This document shows positions 10,037 through 18,398 of a stretch of 64,000 bases of DNA, in pieces. This DNA comes from Pseudomonas sp. ACN8 (lineage in GTDB: Bacteria > Pseudomonadota > Gammaproteobacteria > Pseudomonadales > Pseudomonadaceae). The notes beneath the pieces are model-generated. The model was not told the DNA's origin, made no database searches, and was given only the letters and a program-made list of their open reading frames with translations. How positions within the stretch are numbered: the stretch's first letter is position 1; every line of letters begins with the position of its first letter. Location of the stretch: NCBI RefSeq assembly GCF_002303925.1, contig NZ_MRCS01000010.1, positions 1 through 64,000 of the forward strand, read 5' to 3'. Made by a program: the position numbers and the translations under genes.

Positions 10037-10157
10037 CTTTGGACTAGTCTTCTGAACTTGCACGCCGGTCGAATGCCATAGGGAATGGCAAAGCACTACA
10101 TGAGTGCGTCCGGCTGACGGCTGGTTACCCCTATGATCCGACCAGGGAATGCAACCG

Positions 10158-10379
10158 ATGAAGAAGTTTATGTTGGCAGTAGGTTTGTTGAGCCTTGCGG
10201 GGAGCGCATTGGCGGGCGGCAAGCCATGCGAAGAGCTGAAAGCCGAAATCGCAGCGAAACTTGATGCCAAGGGCGTTTCCGGATATTCGCTGGAGATCGT
10301 CGATAAAGGTGCCGCTGCCGGCGGGAAAGTTGTTGGCAAATGCGAAGCGGGCGCAAAAGTGATCGTCTATAAAAAGTAG
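10158..10379 (+). CDS. DUF1161 domain-containing periplasmic protein, copy 1
   Basis: This 73-residue protein has a signal peptide ending SALA at about residue 19 and the DUF1161 pattern PCEELKAEIAAKLDAKGVxxYxLEIV, then a second cysteine in VVGKCEAG. The two cysteines probably form a disulphide in the periplasm. The AGGGA site at 10144-10148 is too close to the upstream ATG at 10149 but well placed for 10158. A paralogue lies 2 kb downstream at 12298. No function is known. Confidence 0.87.
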   Translation: MKKFMLAVGLLSLAGSALAGGKPCEELKAEIAAKLDAKGVSGYSLEIVDKGAAAGGKVVGKCEAGAKVIVYKK

Positions 10380-10397
10380 GCCGATTCTCGCCCGAAT

Positions 10398-10429
10398 GAA
10401 AAAGCCGACGCCGTGGCGCCGGCTTTTTC
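10398..10429. terminator. Two-way terminator between DUF1161 copy 1 and the luciferase-like gene
   Basis: A GC-rich stem with one mismatch (GAAAAAGCCGACGCC paired with GGCGCCGGCTTTTTC around GT) lies between converging genes, with A and T runs on both sides. Confidence 0.85.
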
Positions 10430-10447
10430 ATGCCTGCCGTTTGAGTA

Positions 10448-11449
10448 TCAGCCCCGCATGACCTGCGCCAGCAATTCGTAGGAATGCACGCGATCGGCAT
10501 GTTCGTACAGGTCACAGGTGAAAATCAGCTCGTCAGCCTGGGTCTGCTCGATCAGGACCTCGAGTTTGGCGCGGATTTTCTGCGGGCTGCCGATCATGGC
10601 CAGGCCAAGGAAATCGTGCACGGCATCTTTCTCATGGGGCAGCCACAAGCCGTCCATGGTCTTCACCGGCGGACGCTGTACCAGGCTTTGGCCACGCATC
10701 AGGGCGAGAATCCGCTGGAACACCGAGGTCGCCAGGTAATCGGCCTGCTCGTCGGTATCGGCTGCAACCAATGGCACGCCGAGCATCACATAAGGTTTGT
10801 CCAAAACGGCTGACGGTTTGAAGTGATTGCGGTAGACCCGAATCGCTTCATGCATGTAGCGCGGTGCGAAATGCGATGCGAAGGCGTAGGGCAAACCACG
10901 CTCACCCGCCAGTTGCGCACTGAACAGGCTCGACCCCAACAACCAGACAGGCACATTGGTCCCGGTTCCCGGCATCGCGATGATGCGTTGGTCCGGGGTA
11001 CGTGGCCCGAGGTAGCGCACCAGTTCCGCCACATCTTCCGGGAAGTCGTCGGCGCTGCCGGAGCGTTCGCGGCGCAGTGCACGTGCGGTCATCTGGTCGG
11101 AACCGGGGGCACGCCCCAGGCCCAGATCGATCCGGCCCGGATAAAGGCTTTCCAGAGTGCCGAACTGTTCGGCGATCACCAACGGTGCGTGGTTGGGCAA
11201 CATCACTCCGCCCGAACCGACTCGAATGGTCGACGTACCACCGGCCAGATACCCGAGCAGCACTGAAGTGGCGGAGCTGGCGATGCCATCCATGTTGTGG
11301 TGCTCAGCCACCCAGAAGCGGTTGTAACCGAACTTCTCGACATGCTGCGCCAGGTCCAGCGAGTTGCGCAGCGATTGGGCCGCGCTGCCGTTCTCGCGCA
11401 CTGGCACCAGATCGAGGGTCGAGAACTTGATATCGGACAGTCGTTTCAT
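10448..11449 (-). CDS. Luciferase-like (LLM class) flavin-dependent oxidoreductase
   Basis: This 333-residue protein has the bacterial luciferase-type TIM-barrel fold. Visible family marks are [15 protein letters not shown] at the N terminus, [16 protein letters not shown] around residue 45, the [24 protein letters not shown] block and the [12 protein letters not shown] loop. Close relatives such as E. coli YhbW have no known substrate. The ATG at 11449 has GGAG/CAGG upstream; the longer frame to 11524 lacks a start that matches the family. It is divergent from osmC. Confidence 0.88.
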   Translation of the reverse strand: MKRLSDIKFSTLDLVPVRENGSAAQSLRNSLDLAQHVEKFGYNRFWVAEHHNMDGIASSATSVLLGYLAGGTSTIRVGSGGVMLPNHAPLVIAEQFGTLESLYPGRIDLGLGRAPGSDQMTARALRRERSGSADDFPEDVAELVRYLGPRTPDQRIIAMPGTGTNVPVWLLGSSLFSAQLAGERGLPYAFASHFAPRYMHEAIRVYRNHFKPSAVLDKPYVMLGVPLVAADTDEQADYLATSVFQRILALMRGQSLVQRPPVKTMDGLWLPHEKDAVHDFLGLAMIGSPQKIRAKLEVLIEQTQADELIFTCDLYEHADRVHSYELLAQVMRG

Positions 11450-11600
11450 AAACCTGCTTCTCCAATTGAGGGCGCAGGTTTGTTCTTGCGAACGCAAACC
11501 TGCCGAATCCAAAAGCGTGTTCATGCAATGAGGGCATATACCCGAGTTTCAATAGCCTGGTAAAAAATCCTACGAAAAAAGCAGATTGATCAGACGAGAT

Positions 11601-11629
11601 GAACTTTGCGCCACCGTCTATCCTCACAA
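11601..11629 (+). promoter_or_regulatory. Possible AlgU (sigma-22) promoter of osmC
   Basis: GAACTT (11601-11606), a 17-base spacer and TCACAA (11624-11629) resemble the sigma-22 consensus GAACTT-N16/17-TCTGA. The -35 is perfect and the -10 is weak. It lies about 60 bases before the osmC start. Confidence 0.4.
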
Positions 11630-11688
11630 CCCTGGCAAACGAAAACCACGAAGGCGCGACGTTTCGCGCCAATCTTGAGGAGGCAGGC

Positions 11689-12120
11689 ATGGCTATCGTT
11701 AAGAAAGCTTCGGCTCATTGGGAAGGTGATCTGAAAACCGGCATTGGCTCGATTTCCACAGAAACCGGCGTGCTCCGGGAAGCACCCTATGGCTTCAAGG
11801 CGCGATTCGAAGGCGGCCGGGGCACCAACCCGGAAGAGCTGATCGGCGCGGCCCACGCCGGCTGTTTCTCCATGGCGTTTTCCATGATTCTCGGTGATGC
11901 CGGTCTGAAGGCCGATAGTATCGACACCCAGGCAGAAGTCACTCTGGATCAAGTGGACGGCGGTTTTGCGATCACCGCAGTGAAATTGATTCTGAAGGCG
12001 AAAATCCCTGGAGCGACCCAGGCCCGGTTCGAAGAGCTCAGCAACAAGGCCAAAGAGGGCTGTCCGGTATCCAAAGTGCTGAATGCGAAGATCAGCCTGG
12101 AGGCAACATTGGTCGGCTAG
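11689..12120 (+). CDS. osmC: OsmC family peroxiredoxin
   Basis: OsmC (143 residues) is a cytoplasmic homodimeric thiol peroxidase that removes organic hydroperoxides and is induced by osmotic and stationary-phase stress. The two active cysteines are at residues 59 (AAHAGCFSMAFS) and 125 (KEGCPVSKVL), exactly as in E. coli OsmC, and the catalytic arginine region EGGRGTNPEELI is present. A GAGGAGG ribosome site selects the ATG at 11689 over the upstream frame. A sigma-22-like promoter may drive it. Confidence 0.95.
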   Translation: MAIVKKASAHWEGDLKTGIGSISTETGVLREAPYGFKARFEGGRGTNPEELIGAAHAGCFSMAFSMILGDAGLKADSIDTQAEVTLDQVDGGFAITAVKLILKAKIPGATQARFEELSNKAKEGCPVSKVLNAKISLEATLVG

Positions 12121-12130
12121 ATTTTCGTTG

Positions 12131-12203
12131 AAAAAAAGATCGCTGCTTTGTGCAATCTACCGGGATCATTCGGTAAAAGGTGCTCAAGGCTGCGATCTTT
12201 TTT
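12131..12203. terminator. Inverted repeat downstream of osmC
   Basis: AAAAAAGATCGC (from 12132) and GCGATCTTTTTT (12192-12203) are perfect inverses separated by 48 bases. The right arm gives a T-run after a stem, so it can end osmC transcription. Confidence 0.6.
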
Positions 12204-12297
12204 GCGTCGCGACAGACTTGCCCGTTAAAACTGTGGTCGAATAAATGACAGCAGCAAAAACCACGATTGTGCGTGCTGCCTCAAAGGAGCTTCAACC

Positions 12298-12531
12298 ATG
12301 ATACGTTTTACCCTGGCGGTTATCTGTTGCGCACTGGCCACTTCGGCTCTGGCGGCACCGAAACCCTGCGAAGAACTCAAGGCCGAGATCGAAGCCAAGA
12401 TCCAGGCCAGCGGCGTCACTTCCTATACGCTTGAAATCGTCACCAACGACGAGGTACACGACCAGAACATGGTCGTTGGCTCGTGCGAAAACGGCACCAG
12501 GAAAATCATCTATCAGAAGAACGACCGCTGA
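12298..12531 (+). CDS. DUF1161 domain-containing periplasmic protein, copy 2
   Basis: This 77-residue paralogue of the protein at 10158 has a signal peptide ending ALAA and the same PCEELKAEIEAKIQASGVTSYTLEIV block, then a second cysteine in VVGSCENG. AAAGGAG lies seven to eight bases before the ATG. About two thirds of the mature part matches copy 1, so this is a duplication separated by two unrelated genes. No function is known. Confidence 0.87.
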   Translation: MIRFTLAVICCALATSALAAPKPCEELKAEIEAKIQASGVTSYTLEIVTNDEVHDQNMVVGSCENGTRKIIYQKNDR

Positions 12532-12535
12532 CATC

Positions 12536-12955
12536 TCACATCAAGCAGTAAGACTCCCGGTCTTCAGCAACGATCTCCCGCTTGGCGTTGTACAGCCGGG
12601 CGCCGGGGGTAAAGGCGATGGAACGGCCTTCGAGCACATAACGCTGACCGGCTTCGAAATGATCATATTTGATGGTCAGGTAGCACAGCCGCTCCGAAGG
12701 GCCGCTCATCATGCCCAACCCACCACCAGGCACTTCAAAGTCGAAACGCACAATCAGTTCATGGCTGCCCGGCGTGACCTCGAAAAAACGCCCGTCGCGC
12801 AGGCGTTGTTTATCCAGTCGCTCGGCCATCAACAACTTGTCGTTAGGGAAGGGCGTCGAGAATTCGACCCAGGCCATTTTTGGATTGGGTGTCGGCATCG
12901 GGCTTTGACAGCCCGTGACAACACCGACGGCGAGTAACAGCATCAACTTGCGCAT
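12536..12955 (-). CDS. Hypothetical lipoprotein, copy A
   Basis: This 139-residue protein has a lipoprotein signal with lipobox VVTGC (C16), so it is expected to be attached to a membrane facing the periplasm. The mature part shares the pattern F-x-V-x-PGSHEL-x-VR-x-F, then FEAGQRY-x-LEG and F-x-PGARLY with its neighbour, suggesting a small beta-rich fold. I do not recognise a function. Two genes of this kind lie head to tail, 40 bases apart, and are probably one transcript. Confidence 0.78.
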   Translation of the reverse strand: MRKLMLLLAVGVVTGCQSPMPTPNPKMAWVEFSTPFPNDKLLMAERLDKQRLRDGRFFEVTPGSHELIVRFDFEVPGGGLGMMSGPSERLCYLTIKYDHFEAGQRYVLEGRSIAFTPGARLYNAKREIVAEDRESYCLM

Positions 12956-12995
12956 GATGGATGTCCCAAGGGATATACATCCAGCATAACGCCGA

Positions 12996-13418
12996 TCAGG
13001 TGTGTTGACAGCCTGCCGGCGTGCCCTGGCCAATCACCCTGCGCTGCTGATCGTAGAGCTTCGCCCAAGGCCGAAAGCCGATGTTCCCCGCTTGTAGTTG
13101 ATAACGCTCACCCGCGTTGAAATCGCTGAATTTCACGTTCAACTGACAATCGCGCCACAACGGCTCGGCGTCAGGGCCAATGTTGGTAGGCTGGACCGAG
13201 AATTGGTAGCGGACCGTCAACTCATGACTACCGGGATGAACCTGGAAATAGCGTTTATCGTCGGTGATCCTGTTATCGACCTCCAGCGCCTGCAGCGCCG
13301 TATCCTCTTGCTTCGAGTCCAGGTCGATCCAGGCTTGCGCAGGATCATGGCGGGGTATTCCGAAACCAGCACAGCCGGCCAGCATCAGCAGGCCTCCTGT
13401 CAGTATCAACATGCGCAT
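12996..13418 (-). CDS. Hypothetical lipoprotein, copy B
   Basis: This 140-residue paralogue of the gene at 12536 has lipobox LAGC (C16). Shared blocks are YFQVHPGSHELTVRYQF, FNAGERYQL and FRPWAKLYDQQRRVIG. It lies upstream in the same direction. Extra cysteines (WRDCQ and AGCQHT near the end) could form a disulphide; copy A has the matching pair (RLCYL and SYCLM). The function is unknown. Confidence 0.78.
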   Translation of the reverse strand: MRMLILTGGLLMLAGCAGFGIPRHDPAQAWIDLDSKQEDTALQALEVDNRITDDKRYFQVHPGSHELTVRYQFSVQPTNIGPDAEPLWRDCQLNVKFSDFNAGERYQLQAGNIGFRPWAKLYDQQRRVIGQGTPAGCQHT

Positions 13419-13477
13419 AGCGGAGCTCCAGTCTGGCGGGATAGTCTTGCGGAAAGACTCTCCAAGGAAGAATTATT

Positions 13478-14575
13478 GTGATCAGGCCGCTTCCTAGCCT
13501 TGGGTTACTTGATCGCGTTTTTCGCGTTTTGTTTCCGAGCCTGTTGTTTTTGTTGCTCAACGGCTGCACCAGCGCCAGCTATTACAGCCAACTGGTCAGC
13601 GGCCAACTTCAGTTGCTGCGGGCCAGGGAGCCGGTTTCCAGCGTGATTGCCAACCCGGCGCGCGACCAAAAACTGCGTATACACCTGGAGCAATCGCAAA
13701 AGGCCCGAACCTTCGCCAGCCAGCAATTGCACCTGCCGGATAACCAGAGTTACCGCTTGTACGCGGACATTGGGCGTCCCTTCGTCGTCTGGAATGTCTT
13801 CGCTACGCCGGAATTTTCCCTCAAGCCCATAAACCACTGCTTCCCCATTGCCGGTTGCGTGGCCTATCGCGGTTACTACAACCAGAGCGCAGCCCGCGGC
13901 GCAGCGGCTTTGCAACGCTTGCAAGGCATGGACGTGTCGATTGGCGGCGTCGAGGCCTATTCGACACTCGGCTGGTTCAACGACCCGATCATCAGTTCGA
14001 TGATGGGCTGGGGGGATGAACGACTGGCCACGCTGATCTTTCACGAACTGGCCCATCAACGCGTCTATGTGAAGGACGACACGGAGTTCAACGAATCCTT
14101 CGCCACCTTCGTCGAGCAGGAAGGTACTCGCCAATGGCGCGCCTACCGCCACCTGCCACCGGACAACAATGCGCAGGCACGTCAGCGCGAACAGTTCACC
14201 GAGTTGGTGCTCAACACCCGCACCCGACTGGAGAAGCTCTACACCTTGCCGCTGCCCACCGAACAAATGCGCCAGCGCAAGGCGGCCGAATTCGAGCGCT
14301 TGCGCAACGAATACCGGCAATTGCGCGACAGTCAGTGGGCCGCAGACAAACGCTACGACGCCTGGATCCATGCACCCATGAACAATGCCCGGCTATTGCC
14401 GTTTGGCTTGTACGACCAATGGGTGCCGGCATTTGGCGCGCTGTTTCATCAGGAAAATGGCGACTGGCTTAAATTTTACGCCGCCGTGGAAAAGCTTGGC
14501 GCCTTGCCGACGGACGAGCGCAAGGCCACGCTGAAGGCTTTGGCTGACGGAGCCAATCAACCAAAGAACCAGTAG
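13478..14575 (+). CDS. Lipoprotein zinc metallopeptidase (putative aminopeptidase family)
   Basis: This 365-residue protein belongs to a family annotated as putative aminopeptidases (Pfam Aminopep). It starts with GTG at 13478, with AAGGAAG eight bases upstream. The signal ends in lipobox LLNGC (C30). The zinc site is HELAH (189-193) with NESFA (E206) as probable third ligand. A cysteine pair near 121-127 (CFPIAGC) may be disulphide bonded. The 3' end overlaps the convergent membrane-protein gene by 19 bases. Peptidase activity is inferred from the motif only. Confidence 0.85.
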   Translation: MIRPLPSLGLLDRVFRVLFPSLLFLLLNGCTSASYYSQLVSGQLQLLRAREPVSSVIANPARDQKLRIHLEQSQKARTFASQQLHLPDNQSYRLYADIGRPFVVWNVFATPEFSLKPINHCFPIAGCVAYRGYYNQSAARGAAALQRLQGMDVSIGGVEAYSTLGWFNDPIISSMMGWGDERLATLIFHELAHQRVYVKDDTEFNESFATFVEQEGTRQWRAYRHLPPDNNAQARQREQFTELVLNTRTRLEKLYTLPLPTEQMRQRKAAEFERLRNEYRQLRDSQWAADKRYDAWIHAPMNNARLLPFGLYDQWVPAFGALFHQENGDWLKFYAAVEKLGALPTDERKATLKALADGANQPKNQ

Positions 14576-15786
14576 CAAACCCCGATCGCGCCCAGCACCC
14601 CGGCAAGCTCGGCCAGCAATGCACAACCGACGGCATGGCGTGCGCGCTGGATACCCACGGCGCCGAAGTACACCGCCAGGACATAGAACGTCGTTTCGGT
14701 ACTGCCCTGGACCGTTGCCGCCACCAGCGCCGGGAAGCTGTCCACGCCCGAGGTCTTCATGGTTTCAATCAGCATCGCCCGGGCGGCGCTACCGGAGAAG
14801 GGTTTGACCATCGCCGTCGGCAGGGCGTCAACGAAACGTGTGTCCCAACCGGCCCATTCCACCAGATGACGGATCCCGTCCAGACCGAAGTCCAGAGCCC
14901 CGGACGCGCGCAGTACGCCCACCGCGCAGAGCATCGCCACCAAGTAGGGCAGCAGGTTCCTGGCGACGTCAAAACCCTCTTTGGCTCCTTCAACGAAGGC
15001 CTCGTAGACCTTCACTTTGCGCAGCGCGCCGATCATTAAAAACAGCATGATCAGGCCAAACAGCGTCAGGTTGCCGAGTATCGATGACAGGCCGGCCAGC
15101 GCAGTCGCCGAAAGGGTCGCCAGCAACGCCATGAAACCACCGAGGGCGAGGGCGCCGGGGATCAGGTAGGCCAGCACCACCGGGTCCCAGATGCGCAATC
15201 GCTGCATGAATGCCACCGACAGGAAGCCGACAATGGTCGAGCAACTGGTCGCCAGCAGGATCGGCAGGAACACCAGCGTCGGGTCAGGCGCGCCTTGCTG
15301 GGCGCGATACATGAAGATCGTCACCGGCAGCAGGGTCAGCGAGGAGGCGTTGAGCACCAGGAACAGGATCTGTGCGTTGCTGGCGACGGTCGCGCTGGGA
15401 TTGAGTTCTTGCAGCGCTTTCATGGCCTTGAGACCGATCGGTGTGGCGGCGTTGTCCAGGCCCAGGCCATTGGCGGCGAAGTTGAGGGTGATCAGGCCGA
15501 TGGCCGGATGGCCCGGCGGGACTTCAGGCATCAGGCGCAAGAACAGTGGCCCCAAGGCCTTGGCCAACCATTCGACGATGCCGGCTTTCTCGGCGATGCG
15601 CAAAAAGCCCAGCCAGAGGGTGAGGGTGCCGAACAGCAGCACCATGACTTCGACCGACAGCTTGGCCATGGCAAAAATGCTTTCCACCATCGCCGCGAAT
15701 ATCCCGGCGTTGCCGCCAATCAGCCACTGGGCCAGCGCCGATACGGCTGCCACGATGAAGAAGCCAAGCCACAGGCCATTGAGCAT
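14557..15786 (-). CDS. Nucleoside recognition (Gate) domain membrane protein, SpmA/SpmB-like fusion
   Basis: This 409-residue inner membrane protein has many hydrophobic segments and two Gate-type halves, corresponding to Bacillus SpmA and SpmB joined in one chain. Recognisable parts are NFAANGLGLDNAATPIGLKAM in the first half and PTAMVKPFSGSAARAMLIETM with GSTETTFYVLAVYFG in the second. In Bacillus these proteins help spore core dehydration; in this non-spore-former the substrate is unknown. A GGGGGGAT ribosome site precedes the ATG. Confidence 0.88.
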   Translation of the reverse strand: MLNGLWLGFFIVAAVSALAQWLIGGNAGIFAAMVESIFAMAKLSVEVMVLLFGTLTLWLGFLRIAEKAGIVEWLAKALGPLFLRLMPEVPPGHPAIGLITLNFAANGLGLDNAATPIGLKAMKALQELNPSATVASNAQILFLVLNASSLTLLPVTIFMYRAQQGAPDPTLVFLPILLATSCSTIVGFLSVAFMQRLRIWDPVVLAYLIPGALALGGFMALLATLSATALAGLSSILGNLTLFGLIMLFLMIGALRKVKVYEAFVEGAKEGFDVARNLLPYLVAMLCAVGVLRASGALDFGLDGIRHLVEWAGWDTRFVDALPTAMVKPFSGSAARAMLIETMKTSGVDSFPALVAATVQGSTETTFYVLAVYFGAVGIQRARHAVGCALLAELAGVLGAIGVCYWFFG

Positions 15787-15840
15787 CAGTCAAATCCCCC
15801 CAAAAGATCCGCGAATGATAGCGGGGTGGCCAGAAACGAC

Positions 15841-15868
15841 AAACCCCGGATTTCTCCGGGGTTTGTTT
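15841..15868. terminator. Terminator between gltP and the Gate-domain gene
   Basis: A perfect 10-bp stem (15841-15850 with 15855-15864) has a TTTC loop. It lies downstream of gltP on the minus strand, just past a REP pair, and before the next minus-strand gene. Confidence 0.75.
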
Positions 15869-15888
15869 GTTACTGCCTGCGCTGCTCA

Positions 15889-15980
15889 CTGTAGGAGCGA
15901 GCCTGCTCGCGATGAGGGCGGTACATTCAACATCTCTGTTGTTCGAAATTGCGCTATCGCGAGCAGGCTCACTCCTACAG
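15889..15980. repeat. REPIN (inverted REP pair) downstream of gltP
   Basis: Two inverted copies of CTGTAGGAGCGAGCCTGCTCGCGAT flank a 42-base spacer that holds CATTCAACAT. The right copy has one change (CTCACTCC). Such pairs are moved by RAYT transposases in P. fluorescens. Confidence 0.9.
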
Positions 15981-15991
15981 GGGGATTTGTG

Positions 15992-17323
15992 TCAGTTGCT
16001 GGAAACTTCGCCGGCTGGCAGCTTTTCCTTGCTGCGCCAGTGCGGCAGGGAGTTCCAGTAGCGCTGGCCCTTGGCGTCGTCGTACATGCCTTCCCAACGA
16101 GCGATAACCAGAACGGCCAGGGCGTTGCCGATCACGTTCAGTGCGGTACGGGCCATGTCCATGACGCGGTCGACACCAGCGATGAACGCCAGGCCTTCCA
16201 GCGGAATACCGACGCTGCCCAGGGTGGCCAGCAGCACCACGAAGGACACGCCCGGTACACCGGCGATGCCTTTGGAGGTGACCATCAGGGTCAGTACCAG
16301 CAGCAGTTGCTGGCTGATCGACAGGTCGATGCCATACAGCTGGGCAATGAAGATTGCCGCGATACTTTGGTACAGGGTCGAGCCGTCGAGGTTGAACGAG
16401 TAACCGGTCGGCACCACGAAGCTGCAAATGGCCTTCGGCGCGCCGTAGGCTTCCATCTTCTCGATCACTCGCGGCAGCACGGTTTCAGAGCTGGCGGTGG
16501 AGTAGGCCAGTACCAGCTCATCCTTGAAGATGCGCATCAGCTTGATCACCGAGAACCCGAACAGACGAGCGATCAGGCCCAGGATCACGAAAGCGAAGAA
16601 GGCGATGGCGACGTAAACCAGGATCACCAGTTTGGCCAGCGGTATCAGCGAGGCGAAGCCGAAGTTGGCCACAGTCACCGCGATCAGTGCGAACACGCCG
16701 ATCGGGGCGTAGTTCATGATCATGTGAGTGACCTTGAACATGCTTTCCGATACGCCCTGGAACATCTTCACCAGCGGCTCGCGCAGGTCTGCCTGCAGGC
16801 TCGACAAACCGAGACCGAACAATACGGAGAAGAAGATGATCGGCAGCATTTCGCCGCGAACCATCGCCGCGAAGATGTTCGACGGGATCAGGTTGAGGAT
16901 GGTTTGGATGAACGCGTGTTCATGCTGAACCTCGGCCGCCGTGGCCTGGTACTTGGAAATATCCACAGTGCCCAGGGTGCTCATGTCGATGCCGGCACCC
17001 GGATGGAACAGGTTGGCCAGCAGCAGACCGACCACGATGGCGATGGTGGTGACGATCTCGAAGTAGATGATGGTCTTGAAGCCGATGCGCCCCAGCTTCT
17101 TGGCGTCACCGACGCCGGCAATGCCGACGATCAAAGAGGAAATGACGATCGGGATCACGATCATCTTGATCAGACGGATAAAGATATCGCCTGCCGGTTG
17201 CAGAACGTTGCTGATCCACCAGGCTTTTTCGGCACTGAAATGGTTGAGCAGCGCACCGATTGCAATCCCCAATACCAGACCGATGAGGATCTGCCAGGCG
17301 AGGCTAAGCTTTGCCTTCTTCAT
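15992..17323 (-). CDS. gltP: Dicarboxylate/amino acid:cation symporter (proton-glutamate type)
   Basis: This 443-residue inner membrane carrier belongs to the DAACS family (GltP/DctA/Glt-Ph). It has the serine-rich re-entrant loop AYSTASSETVLPRV, the SFNLDGSTLYQS motif where many homologues have NMDGT, and the DRVMDMARTALNVIGNA segment that binds substrate carboxylates and cations. The length is normal. In P. aeruginosa the positional homologue PA5479 is named gltP for proton-coupled glutamate/aspartate uptake; the substrate here is assigned on that basis. Confidence 0.92.
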   Translation of the reverse strand: MKKAKLSLAWQILIGLVLGIAIGALLNHFSAEKAWWISNVLQPAGDIFIRLIKMIVIPIVISSLIVGIAGVGDAKKLGRIGFKTIIYFEIVTTIAIVVGLLLANLFHPGAGIDMSTLGTVDISKYQATAAEVQHEHAFIQTILNLIPSNIFAAMVRGEMLPIIFFSVLFGLGLSSLQADLREPLVKMFQGVSESMFKVTHMIMNYAPIGVFALIAVTVANFGFASLIPLAKLVILVYVAIAFFAFVILGLIARLFGFSVIKLMRIFKDELVLAYSTASSETVLPRVIEKMEAYGAPKAICSFVVPTGYSFNLDGSTLYQSIAAIFIAQLYGIDLSISQQLLLVLTLMVTSKGIAGVPGVSFVVLLATLGSVGIPLEGLAFIAGVDRVMDMARTALNVIGNALAVLVIARWEGMYDDAKGQRYWNSLPHWRSKEKLPAGEVSSN

Positions 17324-17829
17324 ATCTTTACCCTTACTTATTGTTTGACTCAGGGAGATGCGCGAACTGGAACGCTTATGGCGAAAAAGTCCAGTGCATC
17401 TGCCCCCCGTATAAGGTGCCCCGGAGCTCGTGTTTGCAGCTCTCTGGCAGGCGAAAAAAGGCGCAACTATTCCGATGCAAGGGAGCGCCGTCTAATGCCG
17501 TAAACGCCTACCCCATGCCGAATCGGCATGAGGTTTTTTTAGCGAAACGCGCGTCCCAACCGGTTCGAATACGACATTTCGGCAGGCATAAGTGCCGTGA
17601 ACCGGCCATCACAGAGCAGATTGAATATTTTTTGAGCAGTGGCCGAGCGTTGGTTTTTCAGCAAAATCCCGCAGGACGAAGGGAAAAATCGCGGCCAAAG
17701 AAAGGTGATTTTTCTCGATATACGGTCGCAGATGAAACACCGGGAAAAGTATTTTCCGACGTAACAAGGACAAGGACGAGAAAACAGTGATGAAACGGGA
17801 CGAGCGCTCTATTTCAAAGTGTTGCTTGA
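17324..17829. other. Gene-poor intergenic region upstream of gltP
   Basis: About 500 bases without a convincing coding region. It must carry the gltP promoter at its left end. On the plus strand it contains an apparent terminator at 17513-17540 with no gene before it. The right part is AT-richer, and a minus-strand frame continues in from the decayed gene at 17830-18161. Confidence 0.6.
17513..17540 (+). terminator. Orphan Rho-independent terminator, possibly ending a small RNA
   Basis: CATGCC-GAATC-GGCATG is followed by GAGG and seven T residues. No plus-strand coding region ends before it; the only gene to the left is gltP, running away. A transcript starting in 17340-17450 would be 100-200 nt. 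Confidence 0.5.
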
Positions 17830-18161
17830 TCAAGCCCTTCGCAAGCTCGTCGAGCCTTGGCGGTCCGACGAACTTGCGCAGCAGCTTTTCCTGACCCGGC
17901 CCTTGCGCAGGCACTCCCTGTACCTGTAGGTCACTCCGCCCCTGAAACAGGCAGAACGTCCCGACCCCTTGGTCATGCGCCGACCCTCCTCAGGTGGCGC
18001 AGGTGGAAAGAGGCGCTGTGACCTCCTTCGTGTACAAATTCTGTCCTGCCAACAAGCCCTGCATGCGCAGGTCAGGCATGCCGGGGAAACGCCAGCCCGC
18101 ATGCCATGGCACTACCGCCCAACAGCAGGGCGGCTGCCAGTGTCTTGAACACCCCTCTCAT
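17830..18161 (-). pseudogene. Decayed exported-protein gene, possibly an Ivy-type lysozyme inhibitor
   Basis: An ATG at 18161, one base after the DUF1328 stop, opens MRGVFKTLAAALLLGGSAMA, a good signal peptide, but the frame stops after 29 codons at 18072. A shift of frame near 18090 restores a readable protein (FPGMPDLRMQGLLAGQNLY and onwards) that meets one in-frame TGA and then continues through LLRKFVGPPRLDELAKGL. This looks like one gene with at least a frameshift and a nonsense change. In P. aeruginosa the gene at this place, next to the DUF1328 gene, is, as I recall, an Ivy-family lysozyme inhibitor (PA5481). The similarity is faint, so the identity is inference from position. Confidence 0.45.
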
Positions 18162-18162
18162 A

Positions 18163-18327
18163 TCAGCCTCGACCGCGACGGCCAAAGAAGAAGGAGGCAA
18201 TGAACATCACCAGGAACACGATAAACAGAATCTTGGCGATACCCGTGGCGGTGCCCGCGATACCACCGAAGCCCAGTACAGCGGCGATGATGGCGATGAT
18301 CAGGAATGTGATTGCCCAGCTCAACAT
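18163..18327 (-). CDS. DUF1328 small membrane protein (YtjA type)
   Basis: This 54-residue protein has two membrane segments: [21 protein letters not shown] and [20 protein letters not shown], then a basic end GRRGRG. It is a full-length DUF1328 protein; the P. aeruginosa equivalent is PA5482. The ATG at 18327 follows AAGGAGA. Its stop is one base from the start of the decayed gene, showing that the two once formed a coupled unit. The function is unknown; relatives are often linked to stress responses. Confidence 0.9.
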   Translation of the reverse strand: MLSWAITFLIIAIIAAVLGFGGIAGTATGIAKILFIVFLVMFIASFFFGRRGRG

Positions 18328-18398
18328 GGTGATTCTCCTTACGCTTCTGTTTAGAGGTGCTGCGTTTTCCCGGCGCATGGGTGCGGCGGAAGTTTTGC

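Noticed and set aside
15191..17503. Long plus-strand open frame of 770 codons
   Set aside because: It runs antisense across the Gate-domain gene, a REPIN and gltP. Its protein is low in hydrophobics and matches nothing. It comes from GC-rich codon bias on the other strand.
17994..18354. Plus-strand frames across the DUF1328 and decayed-gene region
   Set aside because: They lack ribosome sites and are antisense to the well-supported DUF1328 gene and the signal-peptide frame.
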